Shown here: positions 1-12,900 of the stretch, in pieces
Position numbering within the stretch: position 1 is the first letter of the stretch
Layout of the letters: each line of letters starts with the position of its first letter
Origin: Syngnathus acus
Lineage: Eukaryota; Chordata; Actinopteri; Syngnathiformes; Syngnathidae
NCBI RefSeq assembly: GCF_901709675.1
Contig: NC_051097.1
Coordinates: forward strand, 11,908,539 to 11,972,538
Direction of reading: 5' to 3'
DNA length: 64,000 nt
Notes under the pieces: generated by a model
Seen by the model: the letters and a program-made list of their open reading frames with translations, nothing else
What the model was told of the DNA's origin: nothing
The model's database searches: none
Made by a program: the position numbers and the translations under genes

Positions 1-3000
1 CCTCAGCGGGACACCCGTAACATCCCTGCCCTCCCATCATTGAAGCAAAGGCCGCAGGGGGCATCGCACCCCCCCCACCCCCCGCCCGGCCCCGCCCTCC
101 CGTCTCTCTCCGTGTATTCCAAGTGCATCAAGTGCCAACTCTTACTCACGGGGCGGGTGGAACATTCCGCTGCGGGAAGCAGGAAGTGGACGAACTGGAG
201 AGCTTTCCCTGCAGCCTCTCGCTATACAAACTGATACTTGTATATTTGTTGTCAGTGTTTGCATCAACAGCTGTGCGGGGAGAGGGAAGAAAAGGGGGGG
301 GGGGGCTGGCTGGCTGGGACAGGAAGTAGTCACAAGTAGTAGACCACAGCGGCGCCGTTTGCCCTCCAAAAAAGGGAAGTGAGCTCTGAAAGACGGCGAG
401 CGGAGTCTACCCTGGTGACGCTCAGCGCTAGCCAGCCACGTTAGCATCCTAGCCAATGCTAAGAAACCCCCGAGAGCTTGTCGCTCTTCGTCCGATGCTT
501 CGCCGACAATGTCCTAGAATGTTGCACAACATGCGTGTCCGGCTCCGGTGTCTTACCAGAAGGTAACAGAGCATTCCGGTGTCGAGTAGGGTACCTTCAC
601 CTCGGAGACGACAAAAGAGGTCCGTCCCGTGACCGTTGGGGGTCGAGGGCCCAAACATCCCGACGTGTACTCCAATGTCCTGAGACATTCTCCCGGAATG
701 TTCTCGCACCTTGCCGTAGCGCGGTCGAAGGCCATCGAAAGCTCCGAATGAACGTTTTGCAATGACAGCGGCCGGCCGATAATATGTACGCACGCACGCA
801 CGCACGCCGCCATCTCCATCAGCAAATATTCCGCAATATCGTCGTCGTGCGTTTTCCAGCATCCTAAAACATCCGAGATGTCGTCGTCAAATGTTGTAGC
901 GGAGTCCAAAATAAAGAGTCTGGAATGATGTGCAGCATTCTAGAATGTTTTTTTCACAACAACCTCGGAAGGACGTTGGAGTCGTACAATATGTTAATAT
1001 TCCGCAATCCGAATGCAAACAAGACTGCCTGTCGCGTGACTTTCAGGCTTTGGAACGCTCGAGGCGGTCCGACATTCCAGGATGAGTGTTCTACCGCATT
1101 CCAAGTCTTTCCCAATGTTCTCCGGGCTGCTCCCGTCGGCACGGCGGTCGGACTTTGCGAGCGTGGTTAGCCTGACGAGTGGTTAGCTAGCACGCGCTCG
1201 CCAGCTTGTTGGTTTTGTTTGTGGGTTAGGGTTGGGCGGGGCCAAGGGTGCTCGCCTCTCAAAGTGACTTGACTTTTGGAGCATTTGCGCGCCTTTTTCT
1301 AGCATCACCTGCTAACTCGCTACATGCTAGTCTCAATGTGCCAAACGGAGCCAGCGGGAAGCCTCGCGGCGCCGCCGCCGACCAGATGGCGGCCTCGGGA
1401 AGCCAAACCGTGACCAATCGGGCGCCATCGTCGCCACCTTGACGCTGTCCGGACGTTACGGGAGCACAGCGACAAAATTCAAGCTTAACTAAATGAGACG
1501 AAAAGAAATATATGTGTATAAGAAAGCTTTGGGTTTATTTAAGAGATTTTATGTAGGAAAAAGCGGAGAAAATCGGGGGAATTTTATTGTGATTTTTCTT
1601 TCAGATGTTTGTGGTGATCAATCTTGCACATAAAGACTTTCAGAACAAAAGCCTCCTGCCCCCTTTTTATCAGAGAATTGTTGGCCCCCGCCACTTGATT
1701 GGTTAGTCCCCGCCAGCTTATCAGGTCCAAACGTGTCAAGTCGGAGTTTTCAAACCGGTTCTGTCTGGGATGCGACACACGTGTGTCGCTTGTCAAGCAC
1801 TGAAGTGAACGTAATCGAATGACAGCTCATCTTTTATCTATGAACCATGTTGTCAATCAGATAATAATGGCTCATGAGCAGCAGTGCGCGTGCGCGTGAG
1901 AAGCGGGCCGCAGCAGCCTCACATGACCCCGCCTTTCCTTCTTTCCTTCCTTCCTTCCTTCCTTCCTTGCGTGAGCCGGCTGCGGCCGTCACTCATTGAA
2001 TGTGAGCCCTTCGTCCGTCCACGGGGGGGGCAACCAAACATGCCGAGCGTCGGCCCTCAAAAGGAGGCAAAAGTCGTCAAATGTCTGATGAACCAAATGA
2101 GGACGGTTTCGTCCTTCTCGAACATTCCCCAGTCGTCGTGTTGACGCGTTCACGTTTAAAGCAGACCCCTGGGCACCCGTCCGGCGCCGCCCCCCCCTCG
2201 GATTTTATTTATAGGACACTTCTGTTGCTTGTCACTCGGACACGCCAGGCACCAGAACGGCTCGCTCCGCCCGCAGTCCAATCCTCGAATCCTCTCCTCA
2301 GGTAGACGTCTTTGAAGGTAACCTCGTTCAATTCTTTCTACTGCGATTAACTTTGACTCGACTTGTCACTTTGGCCGACGGCCGGGCTTTCCTCGCGGCC
2401 TGACCCAACGAGAGAGATTTGAATTTTTCGATGGTTGCGGTTACCCGGTGGGTCAAGTGGGAGGAGCCAAGTGGCCCAAATGAAAGAGTCCGCCTTAGTT
2501 CCAAACTTCGCCGCGCGCGCCTGTACCATGAGCAAACTGTCAACCTCGAGGAGGAAAGGTCCAACAAAATGGACGGACAGGCGCTCGCCCGCCACCAAAG
2601 AAAGAAAAAAAGGGGCGGGGCCTTTGACCCCAAATGATTGCCGGCCGGCCGGCCGGCGGCGTCACAATTCCACCTTGCCGGGGATATATGTAAAGAAAAG
2701 AAAAGAAACAATCTGAAATTCCAAACGGATCAGAATCTTGAGTCCCAATTATCAAGTAAAGAATCCAATCTGTCAACGTGTGGCTCTCTTTCTTGAGGGC
2801 CTAGATGAGCCTCACAACCCACCTGATCATTGGAAACAGCTAATGAAGCCCTAGCGACCCTCCGGGACGGGACGGGACGAGAAGAGAAGAGACGAGACTT
2901 TGACACCATGCCGTTTGTGTCGCCACGAGTGCCCCTCCAGGATCAACGTGCCAACTCGGACGCGTGCGGCTAAAAACGTGTTGACTGAAACTCGAGCGGC

Positions 3001-3139
3001 ATGACTGGGATGTTGTTGACGTACGTGTGTGACTTGTGGTCGCCGTCAGGTCTGTGACATCCACCAGACGGCCGTACCTCTGACCCCGCCTTCCCCCCCC
3101 CTGCACTCCTTCAACCCCACCCGTCACTGCCGCACAAAT
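1..3139. other. Upstream flank of myo18b, no gene recognised
   Basis: No reading frame here resembles a protein I know, and the frames present are short and overlap simple repeats. The stretch holds a G-run near 295, a CGCA repeat near 790-808, a TTCC repeat near 1945-1968, and a block at about 560-1110 rich in CATTCC/GGAATG words (see findings). It probably contains the promoter and 5' untranslated exons of myo18b. I cannot place a transcription start. Confidence 0.5.
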
Positions 3140-6100
3140 ATGGCGCTGTCATCACGCTTAAAACTTTGGGAAAAGAAGGTGCGCTCCATGCATGCGCATG
3201 TGTGTGTGTGTGCGTGTGTGAGTGCGTGCGTGCGTGCGCGCGCGTCCCTCCAATAATCCAATCGTCACGAGGTCCATGTTGTCCAGCTCGAAAGCCACGA
3301 GGTCAATGTTCCAAACAATTGAAATCCTAATAACGTTGTGTCTGTTTGGATGAAGTGTCACAGCTTTGGAACGTTAACTCGCTAGCGTGGTCTTGTGACT
3401 CGCAAGCCGCTACTACTAATCATCGACCTGCATCCTACTGCTTTGTGTTTTGACGGGTGATGTGGCCGCAGATTCAAGAGGAGAAGCATCCGGCGCCGGC
3501 CCCCGTCCCCCCGCCGCCTCTCTCGGCCCTCCCGGGCGGCTCCCTCAAGCAGCTGGTCCGAGATTCCGAGAAGGAAAGCAAGCAAAAAGAGCCCGACGTC
3601 AAAGATGACAAAACGGTGCGTGGCGGTGGCGGTGGGGCAGCACGTGGAGAAATCTTAGCAGCTCGTTGTTTTCCCTCCAGCAGCCGAGCAAGCTAAGCGA
3701 CGACTTGGTGCAGCAGTTCCTGCTTCCCGACCAGACTCCGCCCATCCTGGAGGCAGAGATGTTGCTGCGAGCTGAGAAGCGAGGCCCCGCTGCCGGCCCC
3801 GCCCTCTCGCCACGCCCACCCTCATCCCAGAGGAGCGGCGGTGAGACGGAAAGCCGACGGGAGGCGTCCGCCGCCGGAAGCGAGAGCCAGGCGCCCGGTC
3901 TGCGGGAGGAGGAAATGGAGGAACGTCAGGAACCCGAAGGAAGTCTAGCGGACACGACTGGAATGGAATGTGACAGCAGGCGGGAGGTACGTCTTCTTTT
4001 CTTATCGTGCCCAGCCCAAACAACACAGAACAAGTATGTACTTCGCGCCGCTAGCTTTTGTGGAGCGCTCCTCCTTTGCATGCACTCGTCTGTGGTATCA
4101 GCCAGAGAAAGTAGGCGTTCTGGTCGTTGAAGGGATCAAAACACGGAGCAACAAAGCCTGGGGTGTGCGACGTTGCGCTTGTCAGTGTGAATGGACGTGT
4201 GGTACGAGGCAGGCGCCGTTTGGTACGTGCACAAGGACGGATCACGCTGGGTAAGTAAACGGCGTCTCCATGCCAGGTGACCATCATAAGCGCTCGTGAG
4301 CATCCTTCGCCCGCGTTCAGCACTCTGCTGAAGCCTGACGAAGGGACACCCGATCTCCCCCAAGGCTACGCGAGACTCCGCCTCCACGTTGACGGTTCGC
4401 TAATCGACGTGGCCGAAGACCACGTTGACAAAGTCGGTGGGACGGTGTTAACGTATTATTCTTTTGGAAAGTCTTTTTTGAAACAAATGTCTACACCCCC
4501 ATGCAACCCCCCCACCTGGACCTGTGCGAGGACCTGAGCGAACTAGAAAGCGTCAACGAGAGCAGCGTGCTGCACACGCTAATTAGCCGCGCTAAGGCGA
4601 ACATGCCGCTAACCCAAGCCGGGCCCAACCTGATCAAACTTGTGGCCGCCGCTGCAGACCTCCAGCAAGGTGACGCACGCGCTTTGTGTGAGCCAGGCTG
4701 GGGCCCAGGCTGGGGCCCAGGCTGGGGCCCAGGCTGGGCCCCAGGCTCTGCCTCATTTCCCAAATGTCCGCGATGTCTGAGCTCGGCGTCCTTGTTGCGC
4801 CGTCAGGCTCCCAAGTCTCGCATGGCGAGGCGTTGGTGGGACGCCTCCGCCCGCTCTGGCCGCCCTGGTCAAGCGGGTGTACGTGTCGCTCGTGGACTCC
4901 CGTCGGGACCACTGCGTCTGCGCCGTGGGTCGCAGCGGCACCGGCAAGACGGCCGCCTGCCGGGCCTTCGCCGTGGCGCTGCTCAAGCAAGCCGGAACGG
5001 CCGGACCCAACTTGAGCGGTCGGTGCCCCGACGCTGACGGCACGTGTTGACTTGACACGCGGGAAGTGTGCCGTGACGGGAAATTGGGAAGGCTGCTGGT
5101 GCTGCTGTGTTTTTTTCCCAGTGGCTCGCTGTGCAGGCCATGTTACGGTCTTAAAGTCTTTTGGCTGCGTGACTTCGGCGCACAGCGAGGCCTCGTCGCG
5201 CTTCGCCACGCTTTTCTCCTTGGACTTCAACCACGCCGGACGAGCCGCCGCCGGACACCTGCAGGCGCGCAACACCGTCGCCGGCCGACGCCTTTGACCG
5301 TGGACGTCAAGACTGACCTTTGTCTTTTTCCGCCTCAGACCATGATGTTGGACAAATGGCGAGTTTGTCAGATGACGGCAGGAGAGAGCAACTTCCTGGT
5401 CTTCTCGCAGCTGCTAGCGGGACTAAGCGCGGAGATGAGGCGAGTGCTAACGAGGGCTGCCGTCGCATCGGAGCGGCCGCCGACGCGAGCTTTTGTCAAC
5501 GACGCTAATGTCGAAGGCAAAAGATTTGTCTCTGGATGATGCTAAAGAGGCCGCTCTCAATACTGCCAAGATGCTAATGGCACGATAGGGAGGAGGATGC
5601 CAAGACTAACGCAGCGGCTTCCTCGTCAGGTCGGAACTGCAGCTCCATCAGCTTGCGGAGCAGCACGCCTTTGGCATGGCCCCTCCTACCAAGGTACCCG
5701 GCCGGCATTGGCCTCGTCGGCGCCCGTTGAGCCGCCGTCCCGCCGCCATCTGTCCGTCTGTCGCCAGGTTGAGGAAAAACAGCGAGCCTCCGTGGCCTTC
5801 GCCAAGCTGTTGGTCGCCATGGAAACGCTGGGCTTCAGCGCCAGCGAGCAGAAGGCCATCTGGCACGTGCTGGCCGGGATTTACCATCTGGGGGCCGCAG
5901 GGGCCTGCAAAGGTAATTGCAGATGATTGGTCCTGAAGCAGCAGGTGTCACCACCGTCCTGAGGAGCAGGAGCATTGCTTTGTCATCCAAATGGCTCTCT
6001 TGCGAGCATTACGGTTCGCATCGTTGATAGCATCCGCCTCCATGATGTTGGCATCGAGCGTCCCTTGGGGCTTCCACCATCCTCATTCGTGTTCTCTTTG

Positions 6101-9100
6101 TCGGCTACTTTCATCGTCGCTCACCCGAAGGCTAATTGTGCGCGCGTGTGTGTGTGTTGCCAGTGGGGCGGAGACAGTTTTTGAATTTTGACAGCGCTCA
6201 GGCAGCCAGCTCTGTGCTAGGCTGCGAGGGCGAGGAGTTTCACACCTTGGTCTTCAAGCATCACCCTCAGGCATTTGCTGCGGAAGGCCACCGGGAGCGC
6301 CAGAGAGCACAGCGGCGTGTCCCAGGCTGAAGAGGGTGAGCCTCATGCTAATGTGCGCTAATGTAGCATTTGTGATAGCGGCCGGTCGGCTGAGGTTGCG
6401 GGTGCCAAGGCGCTGGCGCTTCGCTTCCCGCCGCGGCTCGCTCCATGATCACGTGACCACATTCTCGTGATGACCATCTTGTGGTCAGGTCCCAGGCTGA
6501 CGGCGGCGCAGTGCCTCCAAGGGATGGCGTCGGCTCTCTACGAAGAACTTTTCACTGCCGTCGTGTCGCTCATCAACAGGTGGCTGATAAAGGCTGTGTG
6601 CGTGTGTGCGTGCGTGCGTGCGTGCGTGCATCTTCGTCACAGTGTGTACGTGTGCGCGCGTGAGGGTCTGCCCACCTGTCCGTTCGTGTCATATGTGCAT
6701 GTGCACGCAGATCCCTGAGCGGGCAGCAGTTGGCGCTGGCGTCGGTCATGGTGGCGGACGCGCCAGGCCTGAGGAACCCTCGCCACCACGCGGCGCACCA
6801 ACGAGCGGCCGACTTCAGCGACTTCTGTCACAACTACCTGCAAGAACGACTGGCGCACTATCGATACGTTCACGCCTTCACAAACAGCCAGGACATCTAT
6901 GCGCAGGTGAACCACGCGCACACATGTGGCCAGAGATATGCTGGTCATTCACGCAGACGTGACAGATACACACCGACATTCTGTCACACACTCGCACTGG
7001 GGCTGAATGCGTGCAGGAGAACATTCAGGTGGAGCTGGAGTGTCCCGAGAGCAAGCCGGCCGATGTGGTGTCCGCCATCGACCAGCCGGTTCCTCAGGTG
7101 CGCTGAGCAGCTAACATCCATGGCACCGATGGCGTCACGCCCGTGAGTGACGCTGACCTTTGCCTCCCTGCCTGCCTGGCTGCCTGCTAGGTGCGCGCGG
7201 CAGGCGACGCCCCTCGCGGTCTGCTGTGGGCGCTGGACGAGGAGATGTGGACGCCTGCGTCTGACGAGGGCGCCGCCCTGGAGCACGTGTGCCGTCATTT
7301 CAGCAACAGCGGTAAGCGTTAGGGTGACCGTAAGCACGATGACGACGACGGCGATGATGATGATGATGCCGACGCGGCACACGTGTGGCTCCAGTGCGTC
7401 AATGCGAGCAGCCTCTGCACTGCGAAGTTCAGCACCTAGCGGGAAGCGATGCCGTCCGCTACGACCTCAGCGGATGGTTGGACAGGTTGCGCAACAATCC
7501 GGCCGCCGGCAACGCTGGCGAACTGCTGCGCAACTCCCACATGTGAGTAGCGGCAAATGATGGGATGAACACCCACCAAATGATATGTCGCCATTGCGTG
7601 CGTGTTCCCCAGCGTACCGGTCAAGTCGCTGTTCACGCCAAGCGGGCGCGCCAATCCCGCTTGCGGCGGCGTGTGCGGCCTGGAGGGCTGGAGCCAGCGC
7701 TGCCTGCAGAGGAGCAGCATCGTCCGCAAGACGCTGAGCGCCGGCACGGCGGCGCTGCGCAGACATTCGCCGTGCATCGGCGTCAAGCTGCAGGCTGTAA
7801 GAGGGCGCCGCCCCACGCACTTAAGCTCCGCCTCCTGCGCCGTCTGTCTGAGCGCGCGTGTCTGCGCCCCATCAGGACGCCCTGGTCAACGTGCTGCGCC
7901 GGGCCAGGCCCGTCTTCCTGCAGTGCATGGGCGCCGAGGCGGACGCCGGCGCCTTCGACACGGCCCGCCTCCGAGCGCAACTGGAGGCCGCGCAGACGCT
8001 GGCCGTGTTGCGCGCCTACCGCACAGGTCAGCCAGCCAGTTAGCCAGCCAGCCAGTTAGCCAGCCAGTTAGCCGGCCAGTTAGCCGGCCAGTTAGCCGGC
8101 CAGTTAGCCAGCCAGCCAGCCAGCCCGCCAGCATGTTTGCCTCCACGTCAGCTTGCTGGCGCGCTCACATGCTAGTGGCGACTTTGTGCCTGAACCAGGT
8201 TACCCGGATCACATGGCTCTGAGCGACTTCCGCTGCCACTTCCAGGCGTTGTCTCCGCCCATCATGAAGCGCTACGCCTCCATGTTTGTCAGCCACGACG
8301 AGAGGAAGGTGGGTCACGCGGGACTCCTCGGACGCTCTTCGGCCAACCGCGCCTTCTCGTCCTTTACAGGCCGTGGACGAGCTGCTGGCCGACTTGGACC
8401 TGGAGCCCAATAGCGTGGCGGTCGGCGCCAGTCGGGTCTGAACGCCGGCCGTTTTTGGGGTTTCCTGTCACGTGCTCAACTGTTCCTTTTCTTTTTGCTT
8501 CACGTTCAGGTGTTCATGAAGCGTGGCGTGCTGCGCCACCTGGAGGCCCAGCGGGACCTGCAGGTGACAGGCTGGCTAGTCCACCTTCAGGCGGCCTGCG
8601 CCGGTCACCTGGCCAGGCACAAGTACCGCACGCTCAAGGTCGGCCATGGCAGCGAAGACACGCGCGAGTGGCACATTGTCACAGGTGACCTTTGGCCCCC
8701 GTGGGTGCGTGTAGGTGCAGCACATGGCGGTGCAGTGCCTCCAGAGGAACCTGCGGGTGCTGCGCGGCGTGTCGGAGTGGCGCTGGTGGAAGCTCTTCTG
8801 CCGGGTGCGCCCCCTGCTGGACGTCAACATGGACAACGAGAGGCTACGCGCCAAAGAAGTACATGCGCGCGCACACACACACGCAGACACGGCAAAAAAA
8901 GCAGGCGGCGTCATCACCCGCTGGTAGACGCGCACGGCCGAGCCGATTCCCAATGGGTGCCGCGCGCTGGCCACGTCAAGTCAAGCCTGCGCGACCATTT
9001 CAGGAGGAACTTTCGGGGCTGAGAAGACGTTTGGAAAAGTCCGAGAAAGAGCGCAACGACTTGCGACAAACGGTGGACGCCTGCGAAACCAAAGTTAGTA

Positions 9101-9879
9101 GCCAGGCGTTCGCTCGCTCGCTCGCTCAGGCGGCGCCGTGCGCACTGGCATAACGGTGGCGTACGCGCAGCTGACGGCGGTGACCTCGGAGCTGAGCGAC
9201 GAGCGTTTCCGCGGCGACGCGGTGGCTCAGGCTCTGGATGTGGAGAGAGCGGAAAGGCTGAGGCTCAGCAAGGAGAACAAGGATCTACAAGTGAGCACCG
9301 GCCGGCGACCCGTCAGCGAGCAGCACCCAGTAAATGCTGCACCCCTTAGGCTCGCCTGGACCAGTGCGCGCTTGCCATGGAGACACTGGAGAAGAATCTG
9401 GAAGTGGAACGTCAAAAGATTCGCACGCTGGAGAGTCGGCAATTGGCGGGAACAGGTCGGTTGCTGAGTGGCGGCGGCGGCGGCACCGCGTCGCTTGCTT
9501 ATTGTTGTTGAGTTCTCGCTGATGGAGCTCGGTGGTGTTCCTCAAAGAAATACGGACGCCGCCTATTCTTGCGAGCTTGCAGTTAACCGGCTGGCTCCGG
9601 AAACGTTTGACTTGCGTTTTCATTAGCTGACAACCAAATTTCAAGCTCGCCTTTATTTGCCGGCCCGCAGAGAGCGAGCTGGCCCTGCAGCTGGAGTGTT
9701 GCCAGACGGAGGCGGACTTCCTTCGACGACGTCTGCAGCAGACGGAAGAGAAGGCGCTGGCCGAGCGGGACGCGCGGCAGCAGGCGGACGCCAAGGTCGG
9801 CGAGCCGGCGCAAAGTACCCGGTCTGCCTCCGAGGTCTCACGCCTGCCTGCCTTCCTGCGTGGCTGCCTGCCTGCCTGC

Positions 9880-9916
<37 letters not shown>

Positions 9917-12900
9917 GCGGCCCGCAGGTGGCATCCTTGCAGGCTCAACTGGACCAGTCCAAGCGCGCGGCGACGGAGCTGAAGCGCCACAACCGGCGCC
10001 TGGGCCACGACTTGCACGACGCCAGGGTGATGACCGACAACCTGCGCAATCGGACCCACCAGCTGGAACGCAAACAGCGACGGTGCGTGCCCTTCGCGTC
10101 ACCTCGCCACTTTCCGACCACACCGGGCTCCGCGTGAACTGGCGAAGCAACGCGCAGTCCAACGTCAGTGAGCTAGGCTAACGCTCTCAGATTTGACGGC
10201 GAGCTGGCCGCGGCGTTGGCGGAGGCAGACGGCGAGCGGGAGCTGAAGGACAAAAGCCTGCAGGAGAACGCCGCGCTGGGGGTGCAGATTTTCTCGCTGC
10301 GCCGAGACCTCCAGGTGAGACCACCCGCGGGCCGCACAATCCAACGCGCCCGCGACCCTTTGCCTGCCTCGGCAGGAGAGTCGAGCGGAGGCGTGCCGCC
10401 TCCAGCGGCAGAAGGACGAGTTGTGCAGTCAGATCCGCGACCTCAGCGTCCATCTGACGGCCGAGTCGCTGCCCGAGCTGAAGAAGCAAGCGCGCTGTCT
10501 GGAGGGCGTGGCCAGCGAGAGGGCGGAAGAGATCGCCGCGCTGAGCGCCACCGTCGAGCGCCACCGGCAGGTCACTTTCACCTTTCGCTTGACGCCAGCG
10601 GAGCCGCATAGAGATAAGCGGACGAGGCTGCTGCTCTTCAGGTTCACGTGCGCACCGAGTTGGAGATGGCTCGGGTGAAGCAGATGCACCAGAAGGAGCT
10701 GGAGGACAAGGAGGAGGAGCTGGAGGACGTGCACAGGTCGTCTCAGAGGCGGGTGCGTGGCCGGCCGCGCTCGCTCGCTCGCTCGCATCGTCGGCCGGCG
10801 CCCGCCTGTGACGGCCATTTTGTCATCACGCTAGCTGAGACAGCTGGAGATGCAGCTGGAGCAGGAATATGAGGAGAAGCAGATGGTGCTTCACGACAAG
10901 CAGGACCTGGAAGCGCTGGTGGCCACGCTGTGCGAACAGGTCTCGTGCACAAAGCCACGTCCGAGCGGTGACGCCTCACGCGCCTCGCCTCAACTCAACT
11001 CGCCTCGCCTCTTCCAGGTGGGCCACCGTGACTTTGACGTGGAGAAGAAGCTGAGGCGAGACCTGAAGAGGACTCACGCCCTACTGGCTGACGCCCAGAC
11101 CCTGCTGGGCGCGGGCCAAAGCCGCAAGAGTCCCGACGGCGGGAGCGCCGAGCAGCTGGAAAGACTCCACTGTCAGGTTTGCCAGGCAGGCAGGCAGGCG
11201 CTGGCGGTGCGCGGGATGTGCGGCCGGATGCCATGGATGCATAGTCCAGCTGGATCTGCTTCTAGTTGGAGGAGAGCGAATCCCGACGCCGGGAGGTGGA
11301 GGCCGCGCAGAGCACCTTGACGCAGGAGCTGGAGGACCTTCACGTTCGACTGGAGGACATCTGCAAGGAGAAGACTCTGGTTAGAAATATCTTTGCCATC
11401 CATAGACCAGAACCAGAACCGGAACTCACGTCAGCATATCGGCAGCCAGGCTGCTCGACCAATGAGAGCGAGCATTTGTGTTCCCAGGCAGATGAGGAGC
11501 TTTGTGTCCTGCGGCGGGAGAAAGTCGACCTTCTGAAGCGTCTGGAAGAGGATCAGGACGACCTCAACCAACTCATGAAGAAGCACAAAGCGCTCATTGC
11601 GCAGGTAGCTAGCTAGCTCACTGGCACCTCCCTGGTCTGCCCGCTTGTCCTCTCAAGCCTCACCTTTGTCCCGGCAGTCGTCCGGCGATATCTGTCAAAT
11701 CCGAGAGTTGCAGGCGGAGCTGGAGGAGGTGAAGAAGCAGCGACACGGGCTCCAGGAGGAGGTAGCCGCCGCAACCATGACCGTGCAGCCGCCGCCTTCT
11801 CGGTCATCGCGTCGTCATCTGCCTGCCTGCCTGCCTGCCTTCCTTGCTTCCTTGCTTCCTTCCTTCCCTCTTGTCAGCTCCAGCAGCAGGCGTCCAGGCT
11901 GCACTTCCTGGAGTCGTCCACCGTGGGGCGCAGCATTGTCAGCAAGCAGGAAGCGCGGGTGTGTGACCTCGAGAACAAGCTGGAGTTCAGCAAAGGTCAA
12001 GTCAAAAGGTTTGAGGTGAGTCCATTGGGTCGCCAGCCGGACGACCTCTGCTCGAGCCGGAATCCGACACCCGCCCGTGTCAACAGGTGCTGGTGCTGCG
12101 GCTGCGCGACAGCGTGGTGCGCCTGGGAGAGGAGCTGGAGCAGAGCGCGCAGTCGGAGGCTCGCCAGCGCGACACCGCTCGCTACTTCCAGCAGCGGCTC
12201 CAGGACCTGCGCGTGGAAATGGAGGAGCTGGACCTACGGCAGCAGGAGAGCGGCAGACGCCGCATGGAGCTGGTGAGGCCCACCACGCAGCGTTGCTTGC
12301 CGGCCGTGCCCTCACCTCCGTGCCTCACCAGGAGATGCAGGTGGAGGAGCTGACGGCCATCCGGCAGACCTTGCAGGCCGACCTGGAGACCTCCATCCGC
12401 CGCATCGTGGACCTGCAGGCCGCCCTGGAGGAGGTCCGCTCCAGCGACGACAGCGACTCCGACAGGTGACGTGAAACGTTTGAGCTCCGCCCGAGCGGGT
12501 TGACCTTTGCTCAGGGACGTCGTCAGTCAACGTCTTTGCGCTGACAGGGAATCCAGCAGGGCGGAGGATGCTTTGGCTTGGCGAGGGACGGCCTCGCCGC
12601 GCGGCGGCGGCAGCGGCGGCAGCGACACCCTCACCAGTCAGGCGGGGTGCCGCTCGCCGGCCGACTCCTGCGGCTCGCGCACTTTGCGGTAAGACCACGT
12701 GCGAGTAGTTTGTGAGTGACGTTTGAACAGCTTTGGCGCTCACCGTGGTGAGTCGGGTCTGGCGTTTGCCACGTGCAGCTCCTTGGAGGACCCGGACGAG
12801 ACCGACTCGGGCGCGGGGCGTCCGGGAGGAGGACTCGGCAGGGCGGCGTCCTCCTCGGCGCTGTCCGAGCTTCTGGAAGGACTTCGCAAGCGGCGAGTGG

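Larger units (their letters stand above)
3140..8435 (+). other. myo18b: myo18b exons 1-21: N-terminus and motor domain, exon map
   Basis: Coding exon coordinates read from splice sites and homology: 3140-3178, 3472-3615, 3681-3986, about 4186-4250, 4321 to about 4436, about 4472-4669, 4807-5018, 5122 to about 5264, 5339-5439, 5630-5693, 5768-5912, 6164-6335, 6489-6579, 6711-6906, 7017-7097, 7191-7311, 7395-7542, 7613-7796, 7876-8026, 8199-8308, 8370-8435. Exons 9-11 and 13-21 join in frame. The acceptor of exon 6 is unclear: its conserved start ([20 protein letters not shown]) has no AG just upstream. Exon 8 can end at 5264 (GC donor) or 5276 (weak GT donor). Confidence 0.75.

Noticed and set aside
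3029-3139. Upstream extension of myo18b exon 1 in the same frame
   Set aside because: The family start is MAxSSRLxLWE, encoded at 3140; the upstream codons are Pro-rich and unlike MYO18B, so they are most likely 5' UTR.
7886-8146. GWLTGRLTG repeat frame on the - strand
   Set aside because: Translation of the intronic CAGTTAGC minisatellite of myo18b.
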